A stretch of 64,000 bases of DNA from Aspergillus flavus (lineage: Eukaryota; Ascomycota; Eurotiomycetes; Eurotiales; Aspergillaceae): contig NC_092405.1 of the NCBI RefSeq assembly GCF_009017415.1, positions 62,001 to 126,000 on the forward strand. Direction: 5' to 3'. Below are positions 23,928-35,825 of the stretch, in pieces. Each line of letters opens with the position of its first letter. Within the stretch, counting starts at the first letter, position 1. The notes below the pieces were generated by a model that saw only the letters and a program-made list of their open reading frames with translations, was not told where the DNA came from and ran no database searches. The position numbers and the translations under genes were made by a program.

Positions 23928-25300
23928 CTACTCAGCCTTGCCAAATCTCTCTCTATGTTCTGCCCACAATCGACTCCGGAGTTCTGGATCCTGCAAAACC
24001 TCAAGGCCTGTCGCAGCCATGATGGAAGCGAACCGCAAGGACGATTCAAATGCCTGTCGTGTTCCGGCTGATTTTTCAAATCCAGGATGATGGGGTCCGA
24101 TCTTCGGTGATTCTACCTCGATGAGGAACCCAGGATGTAGGCTTGGGAGCTCATAACTGACATTGCCTGTTTTGACAATTAGTATCAGCGACCATTGTGG
24201 TGATGAACAGCCCTACCTTGATCCGTTGACGCGCCACTGACTGCAGGCAATGCTTTCATGTAATACTGCTTTTGCTCCTGTGAATGTTTATAGAAGGTGT
24301 CAATAAGGATATTATTGCATTGCAATTCTTTGTAGTTTTCAAGCCTAGGTCCAACCACGTTAGCGATAGCTAATAGAGACTTCCTGTTGCGAGCTTTACT
24401 TACCATTCAAACTCAACCGTGCACCCAGCGGCTGTCGCAGCCCCTTCACAGCAGGCAGTAACCCTCCTGGCGGTTTCTTGCAATTCTGCGTCTGTCTCCG
24501 CGCGGGCAAAGAATTGGAGCTCTGTGAGATGAGGAATCACATTGGGCTTGTCACCTCCCTTGGAGATGATTGCGTGCATACGCTGATTAGGCGCAACTTG
24601 TTGTCGAAGCATGGCGATGTTACTATAAGCAGCTACCGCGGCATCCAATGCATTGTGGCCCAGCCAAGGGGCATTGCCGGCGTGAGCGCTAACACCATGG
24701 AAGGTCACAGTGGCTCCGCGACGAGCCATAACGCGAGGAGCAACCACGCCATCCTTTCCCATGCCAGGCCCAGGGTGACCCATGAGGCAGGCATCGACTC
24801 CCTTGTAGGCACCAGCCTTGATAAGCTCAATCTTACCGCCGCCGCCCTCTTCTGCAGGAGTGCCGAGAAGGCGTACACGGCCCTCAATCTGGTTAGCCTT
24901 GATTGCCTCTGCAGTGGCTAGGAAAGCTGCAAGGGACGAGGTGGCGATTAAATTGTGCCCACAGGCGTGACCAATTTCGGGCAAGGCATCGAACTCGGCG
25001 TTATAGACAATCAAACCTCCTCCGGTCCCGACCTCGGCTTCGAATGAGGTCTTGAGTCCATAAGCATGACGCGTGACGGTGTATCCCAGCGACTCGAGCA
25101 GGTCGCATAGGGTGTCATGGGCGTGAACCTCTTCAAATGCAAGCTCTGGATTGGAGTGAATCTGAATTGGATCAAGAGAAATTAACGGGATATGTCTAGT
25201 AGTATGGGGGTGGACAGCTCTGATGGTGGCCACTTACTTCCTGGTTAACTTGCCAGAGACGCTCCTCGTGTTTGCTTATAGTTTCCGATATTGAAGCCAT
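23928..25300 (-). CDS. M20-family metallo-amidohydrolase (aminoacylase / peptidase M20D type)
   Basis: Four minus-strand exons join in phase: 25300-25238, 25161-24404, 24344-24217 and 24166-23928, giving 395 residues, the normal family length. Metal-binding and family motifs are clear: IHSNPELAFEE, EFDALPEIGHACGHNL, GTPAEEGGGGKI with the catalytic/metal Glu pair, and GVSAHAG in the dimerisation domain. After two small introns the C-terminal part gives GNVSYELPSLHPGF and FEKSAGTRQAF. A model that stops in exon 2 would lose the last 122 residues including the HPGF segment. The enzyme should hydrolyse an amide bond of an N-acyl amino acid or dipeptide, in the cytosol since there is no signal peptide. 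It is divergent from the Zn2Cys6 gene at 25604 and near an ACS permease. Confidence 0.9.
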
Positions 25301-25603
25301 ATTGAGAGATCTTATAATAATGAATGATTTGATATACAAGAAAATATGCTGAGCATATCACTGTTCTACTTGTACTGGTCTACGTACTTATAGTGAAATA
25401 GCGCATATACGGCGGATGCCTTAGGTGGATACCTGAGAAGCCTACTTTGATATCGGCAAATGCCTGTCCAATCAGCGGTTGCCCCTCGCTTATCCCGCAA
25501 CCAATTACCGAAAGAAGCGATGGCTGATCCACTCAAAAGGCCAACAACACTCCTTCATTTCTTCTTCTCGCTGCCATTTATGCAACAACATACCAGACCA
25601 TCC
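25301..25603. promoter_or_regulatory. Bidirectional promoter of the M20 gene and a Zn2Cys6 regulator
   Basis: A 303-bp gap separates divergent starts at 25300 (-) and 25604 (+). Such a short divergent promoter suggests shared control. I found no convincing CGG-based palindrome in it. Confidence 0.5.
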
Positions 25604-27280
25604 ATGAAAGTTATGTCTGGACGCAATGCGCCGCGATCCCGGACCGGTAAGAACTCTAGTTTAGACCGGGTATATTGCGTTCCTGTCGCTAAATGATTAC
25701 GCAACAGGGTGCGCCACGTGTCGGACTCGGAAGATTAAGTGTGATGAGACGCATCCTTCGTGTGTCCGATGTGTAAATGCTCAAATGCAATGTGAATGGA
25801 TTCACAAGACTCCGAGAAAGGCTTCCAGGTCGCGACCCGTCTTGAAAGCATCGAGGGTTCCAGGCCTACAACGAACCTATCATCCTCTCCGACCGCGGAA
25901 TATAGACGGGAGTATGCATTTTACTTCCCTATCTCTACCGGATTCACATTGCCTATCATCTAGCGAGAGGGAGTACTTCGCATTCTTTCCCCATACGTCC
26001 ATGGTGCGATGGCTTGGGAAGCCATGGCAGTGGGCCTCCCTGCATTATGTCTATAGTCATATCGCGCCGCATTCTTCAGTCGTAACGAGGATGATTTTGG
26101 CAATCTCCGCCACGGAGCTGGAAGGGATTCGCCATATGGAGCGACTTAGAAGCGACCAGATGGCATCATACGACCAATGGCCGGGTGAAGCAGGGACGTC
26201 ACATTATCAGAGTGCTCTACGCGAATTTCAGCTCATCCTTAGCAACAGCCAGGGGTCCCTATCTCCTCACGAAGTGAATGAAATTTCAACGGCCTTTTTT
26301 CTCATGGTGACATATGAGTATCTGTTTGGCCAGGATAGCTCTGCCGTAGAGGTGCATATTCAGGGCATCTACACGTTCCTCAAGGCTCATGATTTAGTTC
26401 CGAGACTAGGCGAACCTGGTCAACGTGTTAGACTACCGGTACTGACTCAACAGTTATTGCTTTTCGTAATGTAAGTCAATGTTGGCTTGGACGTAACCCG
26501 TAGCCTTGTACTTATGCCCACAGGTATGCGAACCTCACAATATGCAAATACGGTCGTCTCCGCCAATTGTGGGAGGAGGCTGGTCATGAATCTTCCTTTA
26601 TATCTACTATGGATGAGCTCTTTTATAACAGCCGGACGTCACAGCATGCAATCTGGCCATTCGAATACCCGAGCGAAGCGGCGTTGGATGACATATCCGT
26701 CTTTCGTCCGCTGGAGCTGACCAACGAATGCAAAAAACTGAAATATAGACTCTTGCTCATGCCCCAAACGACACGAGGGAAATCCGAATGGTTACTCATG
26801 GATTGTATAGAGCAAGACCTATGTGGCATTGGAAAGGTATACAGTGCCCTCATTCCACTGGAACTATCTAGCTAACCACCAGTCCACGCATAGCGATACC
26901 AAGACTTGATAATCATGAGCCAGCAGCCACATTCGGACTTGCGGAATCGACAATTGCAAACGGTCTACTTTGCAGTTGCAGAGTATCACGCGACCACTGT
27001 ATTTTTCTGCTACCGGCGGAGCTTGCTCAGCGGTATGATCTCTCCGTCCGTGTCCTCTCACGATGCAGTAAATGGCGCATTAGCAATCATTAAGGAGCTT
27101 TCAACCGTGAGCCCTTCGTGTTTAGGAAGAGTTCACTGGCCGATGGTTGTTCTGGCCAGGTGTATGGAGGACTCCCAAGACCGCCAGTGGATCCGGAAGA
27201 CGCTTATAGAATCGCAGCATACGATAGTCTTTCCGTCTATGAGGGGGTGGCTTGATGAAATGAGTGGCCCCGACCTGTAG
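25604..27280 (+). CDS. Zn2Cys6 transcription factor
   Basis: Four exons join in phase: 25604-25646, 25708-26470, 26524-26836 and 26894-27280, giving 501 residues. A tiny first exon encodes MKVMSGRNAPRSRT. Splicing then brings in a complete cluster, CATCRTRKIKC, then CVRC and a final Cys, spaced C-x2-C-x6-C-x6-C-x2-C-x6-C. The fungal-specific domain follows (FFPHTSMVRWLG, MILAISATELEG, EISTAFFLMVTYEYLFG). A nuclear DNA-binding regulator is expected. It is divergent from the M20 amidohydrolase and 500 bp upstream of an ACS-type permease on the same strand, so it is the likely local regulator of both. Alternative in-frame ATGs exist at 25520 and 25613. Confidence 0.87.
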
Positions 27281-27781
27281 TGTTAGACTGTCACCAAACC
27301 AACAAAATTGTAGACATTATCTCTCCATATCTAACCTCGGCTCTCAGTCTTATCGTCAATATTTGTCTCTGATATGGTAGAACCCTGAATACTCTTGGCA
27401 GACCATCCTCAAACGGGAAAATCTGGGGGTGGAGTGCATGGTGCCAGACCCATTTTTGCCGACACAGCCAATGAATCTCTTGCCCTAGATATGGCCCTAT
27501 TCGCGATGCTGGGCTCTGAGTGGTTGCAAGTTACGCGACGGTCAACTCAATTTCGGTCCATGCCACACGATAAAGTTTACTGATATGCCAGATAACGGAA
27601 TGAAACTTCAGGATCATCTCAAGCTAGTCAATCTCTCGAGCGGGGGCATCGATATTATGTTATCAATGATTTGATCACGGTGGCGAAGGCCAAGAGCATC
27701 AGTATTTAGGAACAGGATGCAGACGTCTGACGGGCTCTTACTTTTGGAAGTTTCCCTGAAATCCAAAGAACTGTCATTTCA
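27281..27781. other. Intergenic, 0.5 kb
   Basis: Promoter of the ACS permease. A 62-codon frame at 27395-27583 is not supported by any recognisable feature. Confidence 0.5.
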
Positions 27782-29749
27782 ATGTCGAACATTCAAGAAA
27801 AGCCGGACGCTTTCGATAAGGAAGGGGAGGTAGGCTTGGACCATGCTACGGATCTCAATCGACCTTCTGTTGGGTATGGGGAACAGTTGATGGATCCATC
27901 AGCCTCGACCGGGAACAAGTCCTTACTGAGAAAGATCGACTGGCGGTACGTCTTCTTGCATGAACAAGTCCCTTTAGGGGGGTTTTAGAATTAACTGGGG
28001 CTTCTAGTCTGTTGCCAATTATGATGTTATCATATATGCTTCAATTTCTGGACAAGCAGAGTTTGTCCCAAGCCGCTATCATGGGTATCATAGAGGATCT
28101 GGTTAGTCCGATGGCCGAAGAAAAGACGATAGGGACTGACCAGAGAGCGTAAAGAAATTGACTGGCACTGAGTACTCGTGGTCAGGCTCGATATTCTACT
28201 TCTCATACCTTGTGTTTTCATATCCAGCCTCCATGCTCATGGTTCGACTGCCGATTGCGAAGGTTCTCGCCACAACACTGTGAGCTTCAGCTTCCCTGTA
28301 CAGTCGTTTAATTATCAGCAGTATTGACCATGGTTTAAGCTTTCTTTGGGGTGTTGTGCTCGCATGCCACGCTACTACACATGACTTCACTGGAATTATG
28401 GTTACTCGCTTCTTTTTAGGTGTCACGGAGGCTGCCATTTCGCCTGGCTTTAGCCTTATCACTGGCATGTGGTATACCAGGTCGGAGCAGCCATTTCGCC
28501 ATGGTTTATGGTTCGCTGGTAACTCCCTCGCGACAGCATTTGGGGGACTGATAGCATATGGCGTCGCTCATATTGCTGGTTCCATCCCCGCCTGGAAGGT
28601 GCGACTCGTACCTTGATCCCGTCGGTGCAAGAGGTTAACGATTGAGTAGTGGCTATTTATTATATATGGAATAATCACTGTCGTCTGGTCGATTGTTTTC
28701 GTGCTATTCATTCCAGACTCACCCTTAACCGCACGATTCCTCTCACGCTCTGAACGCGCTGAGGCGGAAGAACGAGTCAAAGTCAACCAAACAGCTATCA
28801 AACACGACAGGATCCAGTGGCACCAGGTATGGGAGGCCTTGGCGGACTACAAGATTTACATCTTGTTCTTCTTCCAGGTAGCCAACAACATTCCAAATGG
28901 GGGTTTGACAATGGTATTCCCCCCTCCCTCAATCTGGCTTGCAAGTATAGTTCGTTGATCTATCTACATAGTTCTCAGCAATCGTTGTAAAAGGCTTCGG
29001 GTTCACGACGTTACAAACCTACCTATTGGCGATCCCAACGGGTGCTGTGCACGCCTTTTTTGCTCTCGGAAGGTAGTTCTTTTCCATAGTCTATCCATCT
29101 TGCACGGCTAACATGGTCAAACCCCAACAGTACCTACCTTGCCAGCAGGTTTCCAAATACTCGTTGCATGCTACTGGCCGGCTGCACAATGATTGCGTAA
29201 GTTCCATCACCTCCTCCTAAGACTACCATATGTGACGAGAAGCATATAGTCTCATTGGAAACATTATCGTCTACGCCTGTGAAAGCACAGGAGTCCGCCT
29301 CTTCGGTCTCTACCTCTTTGTTGCCTACGCGGCAGGTATCCCGATGACTCTCTCCATGGTCTCGTCAAATGTTGCTGGCTTTACCAAAAAGGCGACCGTC
29401 AGTGCAATGATGTTCATCGCCTACTGCACAGGGAATATCGTCGGTCCATTCCTGTTTTTCGAGCGTGAAGCTCCAGGTTACAAGGTAAAGCTATCCTGTC
29501 GGAGTAATGATCACACTAACCTGTAGCTAGAGCGGTTTTATCGCAATGATGGTGTGCCTTGCGGCGGCGACTGTTCTGATCCTAGTACTGGGGCTATCAT
29601 GGCGGATGGAAAACTCACGGAGAGATCGGGTATATGGGCCAGCGACTCTTGCACCTACGAATAGTCCTAAAGAGCCCGCTCAAGGGATTGCTGTGGCGAG
29701 GGAGGATCTGACTGATGTTCAGAATACGGCATTTAGATATGTCTTCTAA
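27782..29749 (+). CDS. MFS anion:cation symporter (allantoate/tartrate permease-like, ACS family)
   Basis: Nine exons join in phase: 27782-27945, 28008-28101, 28155-28279, 28322-28598, 28650-28913, 28972-29072, 29131-29196, 29250-29484 and 29531-29749, giving 514 residues. ACS signatures are present: LQFLDKQSLSQAAI at TM1, GTEYSWSGSIFYFSYLVFSYPAS, ITRFF-like TRFFLGVTEAAISPG, GMWYTRSEQPFRHGLWF, LFIPDSPLTARFL, and NVAGFTKKATVSAMMF in TM10. Family members (DAL5, SEO1, TNA1, VHT1) import organic anions such as allantoate, vitamins, dipeptides or nicotinate by proton symport. Adjacent to an M20 amidohydrolase and a Zn2Cys6 regulator, it may import the amide substrate of the hydrolase. The substrate is not determined by sequence. 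Confidence 0.9.
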
Positions 29750-30451
29750 CCTTGGGCGTCTTGCTAGTTCATAATAATTGTGGCGTTCTAGTGAGCTTCG
29801 TGCTCCTGAATGCCAAGAGATCTATTTAGTCTCAATTTTGACCCAACGAAGAACGGTCATAATTGGTTCTATAGATGATTGTCCCCATGAAGCTTTCGGA
29901 AAGAAACAAAAAAGAAAGCAAATGCAATAAACCGGTCGAATCACCATAATCCAAGCCGTGAATCTGAGAAGCTCAGCCTCTCCATGTGGGTCACCATTCG
30001 TACTATACATCAAGGGCATTGGCTACTTCGTTTATGATGTGGAGAATCAATGCAATGATCCCTTCCTCATGAGTGATAGTTACGAAGACTAGTCCTTTAG
30101 AGAGGGTTGTCTCCAGTCTTGACAACCCATTCGCATCACCGACTTGGCATTTCAGCTCCGCTCTCTCATACAGGAATGGTTGTTATAATCGCCCCAGCTG
30201 TCATAGAAAGTGGAGAATTTAATACTATTTTCTTCAAGGCTGAGATATCTTTGGTCTTAGCATGTACACTGGAACCACTTAACCATACCCCAGTCTGGAC
30301 CCCTCGCACAGATAAAGACAGCACTGCCCCCTGAGTCTGCCATCTTGTCGTCTTCACAACTCTGCCATTGAACACGATATCTAGGACGTTACCAACCGCC
30401 AAAAAAAAAAAAAAAAGAAAAAAAGGAAGGCCAGGGATATTAGGACGACCC
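29750..30451. other. Intergenic, 0.7 kb with A-rich tract
   Basis: No coding signal. It contains the poly(A) run at 30401-30424 directly before the next gene's start. Confidence 0.55.
30401..30424. repeat. Poly(A) tract
   Basis: Sixteen A residues, one G, then seven A residues, 28 bp before the ATG at 30452. It probably lies in the core promoter or 5' UTR. Confidence 0.85.
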
Positions 30452-32019
30452 ATGCAACCACAACCCCGACAGAGAAGATTTTCGCGCCGGTCGCGAACGG
30501 GATGTCAAACCTGTCGGTAAGTCTAGCACCCAACGGACTGCAGCAACTCGCTCATAAAACCCTGGATTACCACAGAGCCCGACGGGTGAAATGCGACGAG
30601 ACACCGGGCGCATGTAAACAGTGCATCTCCACTGGGCGCAATTGCGATGGATACGACCTGCCTCGCTTACCGGTTGGCATGAAGAGACAGAGGCAGGATC
30701 TAGCTTGGTCGGGGCCGTCTATGCGAATCCTCCTGGATCTCCCCGGTACCAATCCCGATGAACGGCGGTGTTTCAATATCTTCCAGACGTACACGGTGCC
30801 TATGATGGTGAGCTGGTTCGATTCCGATGTCTGGCAACAGATCGTGCTCCGGATGAGTCAAGCAGAGCCGGCGATTTATCATGCCGTCGTCGCACTGAGT
30901 GCCATTCACGAAGATTCGGAAAAGGCAGGCTTACCCCCAGGTGCCATGGATATAAGGAACACCTACCACAGGTTTGCGCTGGCGCAATACAGCAAAGCGG
31001 CTTCGATGCTGTGTAGACGGCTAGTGTCTAACGATCCACAAGTGCGAGCAGTGGCGTTGATGTGCTGCATCATGTTCATCTGTTTTGACCTTTGTCGAGG
31101 GAACTACAAGGCGGCGTTTACACATTTACAGAACGGAGTACAGATCCTAGAGGGCCAAATAACCAAGGCGAACCGACGTCATACATCCCCCCAAAGCATC
31201 GACTCCGGGTCTCCGACAGAATCTGCTCTGACAAGGGTATTACTGCATCTAGATGTGCAGTCAGCCCACTTTGGCGACTCCGGTCCCCTGCTGCATCTCC
31301 ACCCCGTGGTACTGGGAGTGGGAAGCCGTGACAACCTCTCGCTGAATAGCCTCAGAGAAGTAAAACAGAGGCTTGATCCGATCATGAACAATATCCTTCG
31401 TTTTCGCAGGTCCTGTGAGCCATATGTGCGCGGGGAGATAAGCGGTCCGTTTCTGTTCGATATCGCCGAGGCATCAGCTGAACAACGCAGAATCCAGGCG
31501 CACTTGGATGACCACATTCGGGCCTTTGAAGACTATGTCTTACGTCAAGCGCCATATCTAGTCAACTCCAAGGACGCGCGTAGCATTGACTTGATGCGAT
31601 TGCAAAATGAGGCCCTGACCAATATCCTGGAAACCAGCCTTGTGACATCGGAGATGGTCTATGATGATTACCTCCCTGTATACAAGAAGATCACCAGACG
31701 TGCTGAGAAGATCATCACCAGCTTTCAGTCCGACTATGGCACTCATCGCCCGTGTATTGTCATGGATATGGGTGTTATCCCGTCCCTGCTTTGGGTGTGC
31801 CTCAAATGCAGGGACTTTCCGACAAGACATCGGGCCGTGAAACTTCTCGAGAGATGGCCCCATCGTGAAGGAGCCTACGATTCCCATCTTTTGGTCCAAA
31901 TCGTGAAGGACCATATGGTCCTCGAACAACCAATCGCCGGTGACGGAGCCACGGCAAATGTCCCGGAGTACGCACGAATTGATAGCGTAATGAGGGTGAA
32001 CACATCCGGAGAAGAATGA
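30452..32019 (+). CDS. Zn2Cys6 transcription factor with a hidden first exon
   Basis: Two exons, 30452-30516 and 30576-32019, join in phase across a 59-bp intron to 502 residues. Exon 1 (MQPQPRQRRFSRRSRTGCQTC) supplies the first two cysteines. Exon 2 supplies the rest: RARRVKC, CKQC and the sixth Cys, spaced C-x2-C-x6-C-x7-C-x2-C-x6-C. A continuous frame from ATG 30502 reads through the intron and shows only four cysteines, so it would look like a broken cluster; the spliced model repairs it. The fungal-specific domain follows (CFNIFQTYTVPMMVSWF, AVVALSAIHEDSEKAG, MCCIMFICFDLCRGNY). It lies 333 bp from the convergent methyltransferase at 32353. The target is unknown. Confidence 0.9.
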
Positions 32020-32352
32020 AATTCTACCAATGGAGCCCAGTCCAGTTGGTTTTCTCCTTCTCTCTTTTCTTCCTAGAACATCTCGACACATAATTGTAGT
32101 CCATAACTCAAACTAGCAAGGTTCACGATATAGGCTTTACACCGCAACAACCATTCGGGTCTATGTGATATTCTGTATTGGCAAGTCTTCTCCTCTTTCT
32201 ATCGTTTTCAAGCATTAGACTACTTTCGCCTCCCAGCCTACGGCAAGAGCCTTTCTGACGAAGAAAGAAAATACTAATTATACCGTGCTATACAGTTGTC
32301 GTGGGCAAGCACTATGGGTAACGGACTTTTTATTGCTTAGACGCCACCTGGA
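32020..32352. other. Intergenic between convergent genes
   Basis: Shared 3' region of the regulator and the methyltransferase. I see nothing notable. Confidence 0.5.
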
Positions 32353-33427
32353 CTAGATCTCTGGCTTCTGCCCGTAAACCACCGATATCTCGAGGTATGC
32401 GTGGATACTCGGATTATTTAGTGCATCACGCATTCTCGCAAAGATCACCTCAACCTCCTCTCTCGACCACTAATATCTCGTGTTAGTTACTCGTTCATAC
32501 TCCCATATGGCAGTTACTTACTCCAAGGATCTTGGTCCAGAGCATCATAGCCCACATCTCCAGACTTTCCTCCATGACGATGCGAAAGAACCGTCCTAGA
32601 GTCTTAAGATGCGGGTCTTTTGGCCAGGGGCCGATGGGTAGTTTGTACCGGTGTTCAGAAACGTTCACAAACCCAGCATCAATCATCCGCTGCTTAGACT
32701 CGTCGACGATACGTAATGTCTTGCCGAATTGATCTCCCACTTCGAGACTTTTCTGGCCCCAGATTTCATATATCGTGCCTGCGGTGCTTCCGTCGTCCGA
32801 GACCGGGGTCACACTCATCTCGGCCTGTTCCAAATATCCACCGGGATGAAGGTTCCTAAGCGCCAGGGTAATTAAACCGCTGTCAGCAGTTAGATGAAGG
32901 AAAGATACTTACTTCAGAGCCTGCTGATAAAATTTTCCCCAGTCCGCCACACACCCATATAGCCCACGAACATGAATAAAGTCAAATGGGCTTTTGTATA
33001 CCCATTCGTCCGAGCAGTCGTCAATCTCAAAATACACATTAGGAGGGACAAAGCTAGGCTGAATTGGCGAGAGATCCGTTCCAATAACAGTTGCTCCAGG
33101 GTGCAGATCGGCAAAGCCAGTGGCCCAGGAGCCAGTTCCTGTTCCGACATCAAGGACTCGCAGCGGATTCTTGATCGGGGCGAGGTGCAATCGGCCATGC
33201 AACACCAAGCCGTAGAGGTGATGACAGATCTCCATCGCGTCAATTGCCTTCTCGTCGTTGGATCCCCAATACGATCCCGCATGATACGCGTGGTAGCGTC
33301 GGCCGTTTTCGTAGACATAGTCGACGATACTGCTGCGCATCGATGTTACCTCGGAGTCCGTCGCTACATAATGGGAGTCGTAATCATCGCCGGAGTCGAC
33401 GAGTATCTCCTCATCCCTGTTCGCCAT
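32353..33427 (-). CDS. SAM-dependent methyltransferase, fungal TAM/LaeA-like group
   Basis: Three minus-strand exons join in phase: 33427-32913, 32855-32522 and 32469-32353, giving 321 residues. The SAM-binding motif I is VLDVGTGTGSWA, followed by the acidic loop VIGTDLSPIQP and motif FEIDDCSDEWVYKSPFDFIHVRG. The post-motif segment is NLHPGGYLEQAE. The N-terminal pattern RSSIVDYVYENGRRYHAY is characteristic of the large fungal family that includes LaeA-like and secondary-metabolite methyltransferases. The substrate may be a small molecule or protein and cannot be told. The last exon (39 codons) is needed to complete the C-terminus. It is not the global regulator LaeA itself on any evidence visible here. 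Confidence 0.88.
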
Positions 33428-34149
33428 CTCGTGTAGAACTTATTATGGAGTCGTCAATGACAATCGAAATCTTCCCCTGACAGGGTCGGACTTGTGTGCG
33501 GGCAAATTTATATGCCAGCCGCTAAGAATAATCACCAGGTTACATCTCGCATAAGTGTCTCCAGTCGAATGACAGAGATACTCGCCCAATAATATCGCAA
33601 CACGAGATATGGATCTAAGTGATACTAGTTAGGACAGTGGGGCCGGGGAATCGGGCACTGGGGCCGCTTTCTAACGGTCGAGAAGACCGCTCCCAAAACG
33701 TAGAAGCCTCTAAGCTTGGTGGGCCCACAGACTGTGCCACCATGGCTGTTAGTGGGGAAAGGTATATACAGGCTATCATGGCACTTGATACCAGCAGCTC
33801 GGCATGTATGAGGTACCCTGCTTCAAGTTGGACCACAACAAGTGCCAGACACTCTCCTTTGCTTTCAGATCGAGGCATTGTAGCGTTGGCTCCCCATCAT
33901 AATTATAACTGCGCTGTACCTATCTTGTTCTCTCCGTTTCCTCAAGATTGCTGCTTTTGATAGTCCATGGTTGCCTGAACTTTAAGGTATACATTATTCG
34001 GCATTACTTGCCAGTCTGGGATTAGCTCCGTGCAGGCCAACCGCAACCTTCAGAAGGGATGAACTTCTACAGACTATCTTTCGTTCTTCTATTACCCTCC
34101 CCGTCTCTCGTTCTTCGGTCGCACTGGCCTTGTTCTATATATTATTTAG

Positions 34150-34326
34150 AGATATTCATTCCTTATTTATAAGGCATTCATTGCAAATCTGTCTGGTATT
34201 CGCAAAGAGCTCTTGACCAACGATGATGCAAAACGAGTGATCATTAAATGCAATACCAACCGCCTGGACCCTGAAGACTTCCGGGCCTCGGTGAATAGAA
34301 TTGTCAGCGAAGTTCTCCCCGAATGA
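34150..34326 (+). other. Possible exon or gene relic of unknown family
   Basis: The frame reads KAFIANLSGIRKELL, then DDAKRVIIKCNTNRLDPEDF and ends SEVLPE at TGA 34324-34326. Composition and spacing look like real soluble protein, with alternating helix and strand. It is preceded by a possible splice acceptor (TATTATTTAG ending 34149), but no upstream exon can be joined. It may be the 3' end of a lost gene. I do not recognise the family. Confidence 0.3.
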
Positions 34327-35604
34327 GAAATGACTCTCGAATCCTCTTTCTCGCCATTGAGGTGTGGAGTGAGCGCACTTTTCTTGTCATTGAGATCAAT
34401 CGTCGCGATTATGATTTTAACACAGCGCACAAATGCAAAACCATTGTTCCAGTCTACGTGCTTCGACAGCATGGGGAATCGCGTCGCTGGACTCTTGTAA
34501 GATGGCCTCAGCTGGATGAGACCCTGATGGCGCAAATAGCGGATCCTCACAATGTCAACGGGTTTGATGTCGCAACTCCTTTTCTTGAAAATCACAACTC
34601 ACGTATTTTCCATGCCAATCCTCGTGAATTTCACGTCTCAAAGGGCACTACGTGAGTAGCTGAGCTCGCATTTCGACTTTTCTATATTGTGGAAGTGGGC
34701 AGTGTGGAAAACCTGCCTAGGGGAGAGACTTGAAGAGAGTTAACTAGTCCGTGGGCTTTCAGTCGTGAAGATGGAAAAATAGAACTTGCCAATCTTTTTC
34801 TGATTAGACACCATATCAGAGATTCTCCCTAAAGAGCTCAATACGGATCTCTCTTTCGTGCTCCAGATTATACTACAAGCTTCGATTAACAGCCAGGCGG
34901 GCGCCACTTCGCACAGTATATAGTTGTATTAGTCAGTGTAGTAACTATTGTCACCAACATATATAACATCTGCAGCCTGCCACGAGCCAAACCAATAGTT
35001 TATCATGATACATGATGGATGCTTTAATCAACATCTTTCTTTCCGAAAGTTCTCCCACTCCAAGTAAGCTCATACTAGCTTCGGTGCTAACCTATATTGC
35101 GGTCGGTCCAGGTGCCTACCACGCCGCGTCACCTCAGAAACGTCGTTTCATATCACCACTGGGGTTATCCAGTTAAATGTCTCACATAGAGAACTCTAGG
35201 TCCTCCAAAGGCCGTTTTGTTGGATTAATTCTGCGTTCCTGTCATGTTGGCTATTGGCTCGGAAGAGTCTGGATACAACAGACATCAAAGTTTCTTTAGA
35301 TCATTGAGATCAAGAGATAAAGATAACCGTTTCTTGCGAGGATTTCACGTGCAATTGGTACTCATGCATTAACTACTTTTAAGAGTTATCCCTGCGTACA
35401 ATCTCTCCTCTATTTTCTAAAGTATTATAGTACGAACCGTGGACTCCTTCATGGTTACCGTTTACGGCAAGTGAGCTCTTCAACTTCTCCATCCCTACAG
35501 GCTGTGTGTTTTACTCTCCAGGTCTATATTCTCATTATCTAGTAAGCTTGTACATATACAACGCAACCTAGACTTGGGTCCCTGTCGAAGTCCATCGGAG
35601 AACG

Positions 35605-35726
35605 GTCGCACCGGGTAAGAACAGTTGCACTGGGAAAGAATAGTCGCACTGGGGAAAAACAGCAGTCGCACTGGGACGGTAAAAGCAGTCGCACTGGGGA
35701 ATAAGGAACGAATAGTCGCATTGGGA
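35605..35726. repeat. Six imperfect copies of GTCGCACTGGG
   Basis: Core copies begin near 35605, 35624, 35643, 35665, 35688 and 35715, separated by 19-27 bp of A-rich spacer (AAGAACA-like). Variants are GTCGCACCGGG, GTTGCACTGGG and GTCGCATTGGG. The array ends 100 bp downstream of the stop codon of the methyltransferase at 35826-36476 (minus strand). It may be a young minisatellite or a cluster of protein-binding sites. Confidence 0.75.
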
Positions 35727-35825
35727 ACAGGCTTGAGGTCCTTGCCAACTTAAGCTCAGTCCATAGCTAGAATGTTAGAAAGCCTCCCTCCCTTCTCACG
35801 CCAAAAGTCCAACACAAGAGAATGT

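Larger units (their letters stand above)
33428..35825. other. Gene-poor stretch, 2.4 kb
   Basis: Apart from a short coding-like fragment at 34150-34326 and a small repeat array at 35605-35726, I see no gene. Frames such as 33619-33960 (+), 34323-34655 (+) and 34167-34595 (-) have no recognisable features. The left end is the methyltransferase promoter. Confidence 0.5.

Noticed and set aside
30502..30575. N-terminus beginning at the internal ATG 30502 with a four-cysteine cluster
   Set aside because: Those codons are intron. The upstream exon from 30452 gives a complete cluster in phase.
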